Shown here piece after piece: positions 6,885 through 13,080 of a DNA stretch of 18,549 nt (position 1 is the first letter of the stretch; every line of letters starts with the position of its first letter). The stretch is taken from contig URSW01000011.1 of the NCBI GenBank assembly GCA_900550625.1, forward strand, positions 1 through 18,549, read 5' to 3'. A program made the translations under genes and the position numbers. This DNA is from an uncultured Eubacteriales bacterium (GTDB taxonomy: Bacteria; Bacillota; Clostridia; Oscillospirales; CAG-272). Under the pieces are notes generated by a model. The model ran no database searches. It saw only the letters and a program-made list of their open reading frames with translations, and was not told where the DNA came from.

Positions 6885-9146
6885 ATGAAGAAACTGATTT
6901 CGGCTGCGCTTGCATTTCTTATACTTGCGGCAGTTCTGACCGGCTGCACGGGAAGAATTGAGAATCCGTCCCCTGTCCGCGCTCTTTCGTCGTCAGCGGA
7001 AAAATCCGCGGAGTGGCTCACCGAGCGCCTCGGCGCTGACGTACCGGAAAATGATATTCTTCTCGGGATCGCAGATGACGCCGACGCCTTCGGCGCGGAT
7101 ATGTCCGGACTTCGCAGCGAGGGATACGTTATACGGAGCATCGGGAACGATACCGTTATCCTCGGCAAGACCGCGGACGGACTCGACCGGGGAGTGCGTT
7201 ATTACGCAAACTACTGCAAAGGCGAGAGCGGTCTCGACGTGACTTACGGCGAAGGCCCGAAGGTCGGCAAACTCACGATCGCGGGACACGATATCTCGGA
7301 ATATTCGATCCGCATCGAAGCCGATGCCGACGAGCTTCACCCTCTCGCTGCAAATCAGCTCCGCAAGTATATCGGCGACGCCTGCGGCATTTATCCCGAG
7401 ATCGACAATAACGCATCGGGACGCACGATCACACTCGTTCAGGATAAGAGCGGCGCGCACGGCGACGAAGCGTTTACGGTTGAGGTTGCCGAAAACGGAA
7501 ATGTGACGATCACCGGTGGGCAGTACCGCGGCTGCATCTACGGTGTTTACGACTTCCTCGAGAAATTTATAGGATACCGTTTCCTTTACGATTTCGACTG
7601 CCTTACCCCCGCAGCATACGGACCGATTTGGTTCGGAATGGGCGGTGATCCCGTCATCGGAAGCGGTACGCTCGCCGACGGCGTGATGGATTATCTCTAC
7701 GAGGCGGACGCGATCGACGTTCCCGAAGGAACGGATTATTATTCCGAGCCCGATTTTTCAAACCGTTCGGTATGGATTCCCGTGACAAGCGGCATCCCCG
7801 CGGAGGATCATGCTCTGAAGATGAAATTCAACCGCGACGGAGTGATCGGGAACGCAAAGTATAACGGCTACGGCGTAAGCCCTACCGCCTGTCACGGACT
7901 TGCGGAGGTCGCCGAAAGCTTTGTCGATTACAACGGACAGGGAGTGCACACAAAGCAGCCGTGCTTCTCCAATGAGGAGAATATCGAAATTGCCTGCGAG
8001 TATTACACCGACAAACTCAGAAATATGCTCGCTTCCGGACTTCGTGTTGGGCGTGAGATCGTGGCTATCGACGTGTGTCAGGTTGATTCGGACATTTTCT
8101 GTAAATGTAAGGACTGCATGGCGCTTATCGCATACGACAGGACAAACGCAGCTCCTGTCGTGCGCTTCACAAACGCCGTTGCAGATGCGATCGCGGAGAT
8201 CGATCCCGCCGTATACGTTGTTATGGGGGCATACCTGGGAACCACCAAGCCCCCGCAGAAAACAAAGCTCAGCCCTAACGTGTCCGTCTGGTACTGCTTC
8301 TATAACGATCTTAACAAGCACGTTTGCTACAATCATCCGCTGAGCGGGGAGGAATGCTCGGCAGGGGATGTTTCAAACGCGGTCTACGCCGAGGAAATGA
8401 AAACGTGGAGTACAATGACCGATATGTTCGGTGTTTGGTTTTATCCGGGCACTTGGTTTGCAAGTCCGTTTTCAAGCTGCATGCTCTTCAACATTCTTGA
8501 CGATTTCAGATTCGCGAAGAAATACGGCGTTGACGGGATTTTTGTCGATCCGATGTTCATAAATCCTACGGACGGTATACTCGACTATCTTTACCGCGTG
8601 CTCCAGTGGAATTGCGATGTGACCGACGAAGAGTATAGCGCAATGATAAAAGAGTATTTTGAGATCATGTACGGTCCGGGATATGAGAATATATGCGAAT
8701 ATGCCGTACTGTGGGATAGGTCGGGCGGAGATAGATGCTGGAGCTCCATGGCGTGGTCAAATCCCGCCGAACGGATTGACCTCGGATTTTACGCAAAGAT
8801 GTACGATTATATGATAACGCTGTTTGACGATGCGGCGCACCTTGCAGCAAACGAAAAGCAGGAATTCCGCGTCCGCCGACTTTCCATGCAGATGAAGTAT
8901 ATCGGGCTTATTGCTTCGTATGACGGAATGTATAAAGGCGGTGTAGGTGATGAGAAAAACGAGTATCTTGCACGGTGGAATGCTTTCGTTGGCGACTGCG
9001 CCGACTATCCGCTTTATTTCGAAACGGACGGAGACAAAAAGATGTCCTCGGACGAAGGCTTCTTCGACGGATTTGATATAACGAAAGATAATCCCGCCGC
9101 ACTGATGTCGGGAACAACAAAGTATTTCGGGAATTGGTGGGAATGA
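6885..9146 (+). CDS. DUF4838 domain lipoprotein with tandem GH20b-like N-terminal domains
   Basis: The 753-residue product starts with a lipoprotein signal peptide, MKKLISAALAFLILAAVLTG, followed by Cys21 (lipobox LTGC), so it should be anchored on the outer face of the membrane. Residues about 138-238 resemble the GH20b/GH67 N-terminal alpha/beta domain (LAANQLRKYIGD, GDEAFTVEV, GCIYGVYDFLEKFIGYRFL). Residues about 34-112 look like a second, shorter copy (NDILLGI, EGYVIRSIGNDTVILG, GLDRGVRYYANY). The rest matches the DUF4838 type found in glycan-utilisation loci, with the cysteine-rich stretch FCKCKDC (Cys406, Cys408, Cys411) and a barrel-like C-terminal half (GVDGIFVDP). It is probably a glycoside hydrolase or glycan-binding relative, substrate unknown. 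GGGAGG is four bases upstream of the ATG. It is the last gene of the operon. Confidence 0.85.
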   Translation: MKKLISAALAFLILAAVLTGCTGRIENPSPVRALSSSAEKSAEWLTERLGADVPENDILLGIADDADAFGADMSGLRSEGYVIRSIGNDTVILGKTADGLDRGVRYYANYCKGESGLDVTYGEGPKVGKLTIAGHDISEYSIRIEADADELHPLAANQLRKYIGDACGIYPEIDNNASGRTITLVQDKSGAHGDEAFTVEVAENGNVTITGGQYRGCIYGVYDFLEKFIGYRFLYDFDCLTPAAYGPIWFGMGGDPVIGSGTLADGVMDYLYEADAIDVPEGTDYYSEPDFSNRSVWIPVTSGIPAEDHALKMKFNRDGVIGNAKYNGYGVSPTACHGLAEVAESFVDYNGQGVHTKQPCFSNEENIEIACEYYTDKLRNMLASGLRVGREIVAIDVCQVDSDIFCKCKDCMALIAYDRTNAAPVVRFTNAVADAIAEIDPAVYVVMGAYLGTTKPPQKTKLSPNVSVWYCFYNDLNKHVCYNHPLSGEECSAGDVSNAVYAEEMKTWSTMTDMFGVWFYPGTWFASPFSSCMLFNILDDFRFAKKYGVDGIFVDPMFINPTDGILDYLYRVLQWNCDVTDEEYSAMIKEYFEIMYGPGYENICEYAVLWDRSGGDRCWSSMAWSNPAERIDLGFYAKMYDYMITLFDDAAHLAANEKQEFRVRRLSMQMKYIGLIASYDGMYKGGVGDEKNEYLARWNAFVGDCADYPLYFETDGDKKMSSDEGFFDGFDITKDNPAALMSGTTKYFGNWWE

Positions 9147-9158
9147 CATAACAGCGTG

Positions 9159-9184
9159 TAAGGACGGCGGCATCGCCGTCCTTA
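9159..9184 (+). terminator. Hairpin terminator after the glycosidase operon
   Basis: A perfect 11-bp stem, TAAGGACGGCG and its complement around a GCAT loop, begins 13 bases after the lipoprotein stop. The downstream tract is weak (CGGCTTTG), so termination may be inefficient, or the hairpin may protect the mRNA 3' end. Confidence 0.6.
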
Positions 9185-9257
9185 CGGCTTTGAAGAATTA
9201 CTTTTCACGATTACTTTAATACAGCGTGAATTTTATCGGAAAAATCTTCAAAAGCTA

Positions 9258-9286
9258 TTGACACCGCCCCTTTTTTAGTCCATAAT
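9258..9286 (+). promoter_or_regulatory. Predicted sigma-A promoter of the ABC transporter gene
   Basis: A consensus TTGACA (9258-9263), a 17-base spacer and CATAAT (9281-9286). Expected start near 9293, giving a leader of about 100 bases that contains the hairpin described in the next entry. Confidence 0.75.
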
Positions 9287-9305
9287 GTCTTTTGTAAATA
9301 CGATG

Positions 9306-9359
9306 ACGCCGTCACCGTCCGCGTTGTCACTGTCACGACGCGGACGGCGTATTTTGTTT
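9306..9359 (+). promoter_or_regulatory. Attenuator-like hairpin in the ABC transporter leader
   Basis: CCGTCCGCGT (9315-9324) pairs perfectly with ACGCGGACGG (9338-9347). The stem extends inward by three more pairs (one G-T) to a 7-base loop, and T-rich sequence (ATTTTGTTTATTT) follows. An alternative partner for the same 3' strand exists: ACGCCGTC (9306-9313) can pair with GACGGCGT (9343-9350). A terminator-like hairpin between promoter and start codon, with a competing 5' strand, is attenuator architecture. No known riboswitch or leader peptide was recognised. Confidence 0.45.
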
Positions 9360-9391
9360 ATTTGCAAAGTGAATCCAAAAGGTGCTTGTTT

Positions 9392-11644
9392 ATGAAAATT
9401 CCCATATCAAATAAGGAAATCCCGCCCTCGCTCTTTGAAAAAGCTTCCGCTGCAGCGGGAAATGAAGAGATTCTTTTCGCGATCTGCGGCGATCTTGATT
9501 CCGGTTCGCGCTACTCCGAGTCGCTGCTGCTTGCAACAAAAAGCAAAGTTATTTCGCTTGACGGAGAAAACGCTGAAGTGTTCTCGGCTTCGTTTGAAGA
9601 GATCGAGGACGCAGCTGTAAAGCGTATGTACGGAAATGCGGTTCTCTCCGTTAAAATCGGAGGAAAACGCAAAAACATTTTCCGCTGTACATATGCCTGC
9701 GCGTCCCACGCCGAAGCCGCCGCCGTGTTTATCTGCGCGGCATCGTCGGGAAAGGATTTTTCGGATGAGCTCGGCGCACTTGAGGACTCATTTGAAAAGG
9801 AAAAGCGGATATGCCCGAACTGCGGAAGGACGCTGTCAAGTCCGGGGGCGGTATGCTACGGCTGCGCCGGACGGGGCAAGATGGTTCGGAAATTCTGGAA
9901 ATATATCCGCCCGCAGCTTCCCGCGCTTGTGGTCGCTCTTGTGATTTCACTGGTAACCACATCGATCACACTTCTTCCGCCGTACATAACAAAAATGCTT
10001 GTTGACGACATAATTCCGTCCGGTGAGGTCAATTCTCTTTTTTTGGTTGTAGGCTTTCTGTTCATCTCGTATCTTGTGCTGTTCATCCTTTCGTCGATTC
10101 GTAACTATATGCTGAGAGTGTCCGGAAACAGCATAGTGGCATCCCTGAAAACGGATATCTACGAACACGCGCAGTATCTTTCGATGAAGTTTTACGACAA
10201 AACATCGACAGGCGCCGTAATCAACCGCATAAACGGCGATACAGCTACCATTCAGGCGTTTATCATGCGGATTTCGCAGGAAGTCATAGTGCAGTTTTTC
10301 ACGTTGATCGGAATCATTGCGATAATGATGTTCATGAATTGGAAGCTTACGCTTCTTGCGCTGATTCCGGTTCCGATAATTGTATTCTGCTCACTCAGAT
10401 TCTCGAATTATATCGCACCGTTTTACCGACGTATATGGCGGCGCGGAGCCGCGGTGTCGTCACTTCTTACGGACACGATTCCGTGTGTTCGCGTGGTGAA
10501 GTCCTTCTCCGGCGAAAAACGTGCTTCAAGTAAATTCCGCAAGTATATGGACGAATGGTTCAAAACGGATAAGCGCTTCGCACCGGTGCTGTCCGCTTAT
10601 CCCGCAGGAATAAACCTCGCCGTAAATACGGGATGTATCCTTATCTGGCTGATAGGCGGTCAGAATGTCATTCACAATCCCACGTCGCTTTCGCTCGGTA
10701 CGCTTGTTTCGTTCCTCACCTACACCGGACTTTTCTACGGTCCTGTAAACTTCTTTGCAACTCTCAACGATACATATCAGGGCGCCGTTGCGTCTGCCGA
10801 GAGGATTATGGATATTCTCGACGCCGAACCGGAGGCGGATTTCGGCAAGGGCAAGCGCCCGTCGAAAATAGACGGAAAGATCGAGTTCTCACATGTCAAT
10901 TTCGCCTTTGACAAATCAAAAAAGGTCTTACGCGATGTAAACCTCACCATTGAAAAGGGTGATATTGTAGGAATCGTCGGAACGACAGGATCGGGCAAAT
11001 CGACTCTGATCAATTTACTGCTTCGCTTTTACGATAGCTATGAGGGAAAAATTCTTATAGACGGAACTGACCTGCGCGATATCGATCTTTCCTATTGGCG
11101 CAGCTGCGTCGGTTATGTCCAGCAGGAGCCGATGATGTTTCACGATACGATATTCAATAATATTGCGTACGGATCGCAGAACGCAAGGGTGGAAGAGGTT
11201 ATCGCCGCCGCCGATATAGCAAATGCGCATGAGTTTATCGCGCGGTGCCCCGACGGATACGACAGCGTTCTCGGAGAGCGCGGCGTCGGACTTTCGGGAG
11301 GTGAGCGTCAGAGAATATCGATCGCACGCGCCGTGCTCAAGAATCCGGGAATACTTATCTTTGACGAAGCCACAGCGGCGGTCGATTCAGAGACGGAGCA
11401 TCTTATTCAGGAGGCGATCGACAGGCTTATCGCGGGTCGAACGACGCTTATGATCGCACACCGTCTGTCAACCCTTGCGCGCGCAAACAAGATTGTAGTT
11501 GTGGATCAGGGCGAGATAATCGAGTGCGGTCCTCCCGCCGAGCTTCTTGCAAAGAAGGGCAAGTATTACAGGCTCGTGCAGATACAGTCTGCCGGACAGG
11601 GGCAGATCGACGGCAGCGGAGCGGAGGATTCTCTGCTTCATTAA
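9392..11644 (+). CDS. ABC exporter half-transporter with N-terminal extra domain and zinc ribbon
   Basis: A 750-residue fused membrane/ATPase protein. Residues 1-135 are a soluble domain with strand-rich text (ESLLLATKSKVISLDG, VLSVKIGGKRKNIFRCTY) that I read as PH-like; this is inference. Residues 141-158 hold CPNC and CYGC, a CX2C-X10-CX2C zinc ribbon. An ABC type-I exporter membrane domain starts near 175 with about six segments. The ATPase domain carries Walker A GTTGSGKST (530-538), Q-loop YVQQEP, signature LSGGERQ (634-640), Walker B ILIFDE (654-659) and His690. It would act as a dimer; the substrate is unknown. The ATG at 9392 is preferred over an upstream in-frame TTG because AAGGTG lies seven bases before it. 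The next gene encodes DUF1854, a known partner of such transporters; I recall a 'cyanophycin metabolism-associated' ABC/DUF1854 pair in Proteobacteria. Confidence 0.88.
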   Translation: MKIPISNKEIPPSLFEKASAAAGNEEILFAICGDLDSGSRYSESLLLATKSKVISLDGENAEVFSASFEEIEDAAVKRMYGNAVLSVKIGGKRKNIFRCTYACASHAEAAAVFICAASSGKDFSDELGALEDSFEKEKRICPNCGRTLSSPGAVCYGCAGRGKMVRKFWKYIRPQLPALVVALVISLVTTSITLLPPYITKMLVDDIIPSGEVNSLFLVVGFLFISYLVLFILSSIRNYMLRVSGNSIVASLKTDIYEHAQYLSMKFYDKTSTGAVINRINGDTATIQAFIMRISQEVIVQFFTLIGIIAIMMFMNWKLTLLALIPVPIIVFCSLRFSNYIAPFYRRIWRRGAAVSSLLTDTIPCVRVVKSFSGEKRASSKFRKYMDEWFKTDKRFAPVLSAYPAGINLAVNTGCILIWLIGGQNVIHNPTSLSLGTLVSFLTYTGLFYGPVNFFATLNDTYQGAVASAERIMDILDAEPEADFGKGKRPSKIDGKIEFSHVNFAFDKSKKVLRDVNLTIEKGDIVGIVGTTGSGKSTLINLLLRFYDSYEGKILIDGTDLRDIDLSYWRSCVGYVQQEPMMFHDTIFNNIAYGSQNARVEEVIAAADIANAHEFIARCPDGYDSVLGERGVGLSGGERQRISIARAVLKNPGILIFDEATAAVDSETEHLIQEAIDRLIAGRTTLMIAHRLSTLARANKIVVVDQGEIIECGPPAELLAKKGKYYRLVQIQSAGQGQIDGSGAEDSLLH

Positions 11645-11650
11645 AAACAT

Positions 11651-11679
11651 TTGCCTTCCGGCGCGAAATATGGTATAAT
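11651..11679 (+). promoter_or_regulatory. Predicted promoter in the ABC/DUF1854 intergenic region
   Basis: TTGCCT (11651-11656), a 17-base spacer and TATAAT (11674-11679) preceded by TGG, an extended -10. It begins seven bases after the ABC stop. Transcription from about 11686 would cross the structured segment downstream before reaching DUF1854. Confidence 0.6.
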
Positions 11680-11800
11680 ATCTTCGAGGCTGTTTATCGG
11701 GACGAAAACAGCACGGGGCTTATGCCCCTTTCCGCGCTTCGCGCGGACTCGACATTGACGGCTTCGCAAAAACGCCCTTGCAAGCAAGCATTTTTGCTTG
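11680..11800. other. Hairpin-rich non-coding segment between two ATGGTATAAT copies
   Basis: This 121-base stretch holds four short inverted repeats in a row: CTGTTT/AAACAG (11690-11711), GGGGC-TTAT-GCCCC (11715-11728), CCGCGC-TTC-GCGCGG (11732-11746) and CAAGCAA/TTGCTTG (11781-11800). It is bounded on both sides by the 10-base direct repeat ATGGTATAAT (11670-11679 and 11801-11810). There is no credible open reading frame and I recognise no RNA family. It could be a small RNA, a leader, or a miniature inserted element with a target duplication. The GGGGC hairpin followed by TTT may also end ABC transcripts, since no other terminator is present. Confidence 0.35.
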
Positions 11801-11801
11801 A

Positions 11802-11810
11802 TGGTATAAT
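11802..11810 (+). promoter_or_regulatory. Second extended -10 box (TGGTATAAT) upstream of DUF1854
   Basis: TGG then TATAAT is identical to the box at 11671-11679. No -35 stands at 17 bases (TTGCAA at 11778 gives 21), so activity would rely on the extended -10 or an activator. The expected start near 11817 falls inside the inverted repeat that follows. Confidence 0.35.
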
Positions 11811-12002
11811 TGGACACGGTATAGCATTAATCTGTACTTGTACATTCAATTACCGTGTCTGCGAAAATGACGCAATGCGTCAAACTCCGACGTGAAACCG
11901 GTTTTTGTTTTTTTAATAAAACTTTGCTGTATACGCCGACCGCCGCTGTGCGCGGCACCGGAACAGCTTTACCTGCACTGCGGTGCTTAACGGAGAATCA
12001 AT
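11811..12002 (+). promoter_or_regulatory. Structured leader of the DUF1854-darA operon
   Basis: In order: GACACGGTA (11813-11821) paired with TACCGTGTC (11851-11859), enclosing a small TGTA-CTTG-TACA hairpin (11833-11844); a perfect 15-base palindrome TGACGCA-A-TGCGTCA (11868-11882); a 13-base T-rich tract (11902-11914) without a strong hairpin directly before it; and GCCGC/GCGGC (11942-11956). The combination suggests a regulatory leader or operators. It matches no riboswitch family known to me; in particular I do not see a c-di-AMP (ydaO) motif. Confidence 0.35.
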
Positions 12003-12491
12003 ATGTCAAGAAAATATGTGGACGGAGACAGCGTTCGCTTTACTCCGTCGTCATTCTGTCAGGTTGACGCCGAGCTTTTCGGCGGTGAGCGGATCAATGC
12101 GCTTGAGCCGAGACGGCTCTTTCCGCTTTCCGGTCCCGACAGATATATAAGCCTCCTCAACGAAGAGGGTAAGGAACAGATGATTGTGCGCTCTCTCGAC
12201 TCGCTTGACAAAAAAAGTGCCGAAGCGGTCAGAGCGTGCCTTACCGATTACTACCGTATACCGGAAATATGCGCCTTTATCGGATTTACCGATAAATTCG
12301 GTCTGCTCACGTTTTCCGTCGAGACGAATTTCGGAAATGCATCGGTAACGGTTAAAAACAGGCACAGCGACATAAAGCTTTTTTACGGCAAACGTGTTCT
12401 TATCAAGGATGCGAGCGATAACCGGTATGAGATACCGGATATCGAAGCGCTTGACAGAAGAAGCCGTCATATAATATTGAGTTACTTATAA
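12003..12491 (+). CDS. DUF1854 domain protein, partner of the upstream ABC transporter
   Basis: The 162-residue soluble protein matches the DUF1854 pattern along most of its length: RLFPLSGPDRYISLLNEEGKE (near 37-57), a middle EIxxFIGxxDxFGLLTFSVET (near 86-107), SDIKLFYGKRVLIKDASDNRYEIPDIEALDRRSR (near 121-156) and a C-terminal leucine. The family has no established biochemical activity. It is repeatedly encoded beside ABC exporters with extra N-terminal domains, as here, which suggests an accessory or regulatory subunit. GGAGA (11992-11996) is six bases before the ATG. A 358-base structured gap separates it from the ABC gene, unusual for a pair that works together, and it is instead only 25 bases from darA. 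Confidence 0.85.
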   Translation: MSRKYVDGDSVRFTPSSFCQVDAELFGGERINALEPRRLFPLSGPDRYISLLNEEGKEQMIVRSLDSLDKKSAEAVRACLTDYYRIPEICAFIGFTDKFGLLTFSVETNFGNASVTVKNRHSDIKLFYGKRVLIKDASDNRYEIPDIEALDRRSRHIILSYL

Positions 12492-12516
12492 TTTTCTGCT
12501 TTCGGGGGAATATGTT

Positions 12517-12834
12517 ATGAAGCTGATACTTGCAATAGTGAACAACGAAGACAGTGCGATCGCCGCGAGTGCGCTCACAAAGGAAGGTTTTTTGGTAACG
12601 AAGCTTTCTACCACGGGAGGATTTCTCATGGTCGGCAATACCACTTTTCTGATCGGCACGGAGGAGGAAAGCGAGGACCGCGTTATCAGTATTCTTTCTG
12701 AATGCTGCGCAACGCGCGATCAGACGACTCCCGCACTCGGCAGAAGCGTTCATGATGACAGTCTGCCCGAAAAGGTTACAGTCGGCGGTGCCACGGTGTT
12801 CGTTTTGGGCATAGATCGTTTTGAAAAGCTCTGA
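12517..12834 (+). CDS. darA: Cyclic di-AMP receptor (PII-like, DUF970)
   Basis: A 105-residue PII-like protein also called PstA. It forms a trimer that binds c-di-AMP between subunits in the cytosol; its downstream target in most Firmicutes is unknown. The family signatures are clear: MKLILAIVNNEDS at the start, TKLSTTGGFLMVGNTTFLIG (near 28-47) and GGATVFVL near the C-terminus. The length is normal. GGGGGA (12504-12509) is seven bases upstream, which favours this ATG. The DUF951 gene begins one base after its stop. Confidence 0.95.
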   Translation: MKLILAIVNNEDSAIAASALTKEGFLVTKLSTTGGFLMVGNTTFLIGTEEESEDRVISILSECCATRDQTTPALGRSVHDDSLPEKVTVGGATVFVLGIDRFEKL

Positions 12835-12835
12835 T

Positions 12836-13066
12836 ATGGCAAAGATAATTAAGATATCCCCCGGGGATATACTTGAACTCAAAAAGCCGCATCCGTGCGG
12901 CGGCAAAAGCTTCGACACAGTGCGTGTCGGCTCTGACGTGCGAATCATATGCCGAAAGTGCGGAAGAGATATGACGGTTCCGCGGATAAAGCTTGAACGT
13001 TCGATAAAAAAAATCACAACTCCGGACGGTGCCGTTTCCGGCGCATCAAACGGGGAAGAGCATTGA
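12836..13066 (+). CDS. DUF951 small zinc-binding-type protein
   Basis: A 76-residue protein with the DUF951 layout: GDILELKKPHPCG (10-22), VGSDVRIICRKCGRDMTVPR (31-50) and RSIKK. Cys21, Cys39 and Cys42 are probable metal ligands (the fourth is not evident). The family is common in Firmicutes, of unknown function, and possibly binds nucleic acid; I cannot confirm that here. The stop of darA is TGA, one base precedes this ATG, and no strong Shine-Dalgarno exists, so translation is probably coupled. A TTG start five codons earlier, inside darA, is possible but less likely. The C-terminal tail after residue 60 is family-variable. Confidence 0.88.
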   Translation: MAKIIKISPGDILELKKPHPCGGKSFDTVRVGSDVRIICRKCGRDMTVPRIKLERSIKKITTPDGAVSGASNGEEH

Positions 13067-13080
13067 AATGGTGAATAAAT

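Noticed and set aside
11680..11800. Possible SRP RNA, 6S RNA or other housekeeping RNA
   Set aside because: The conserved SRP GGAAG/GCAG loop and the 6S long bubble structure are absent.
11524..11895. A 123-codon frame over the end of the ABC gene and the intergenic region
   Set aside because: It starts inside the ABC ATPase domain in another frame and crosses promoters and hairpins; no domain is seen.
11811..12002. Possible c-di-AMP (ydaO) riboswitch ahead of an operon with darA
   Set aside because: The conserved ydaO sequence blocks are not present; only generic inverted repeats are seen.
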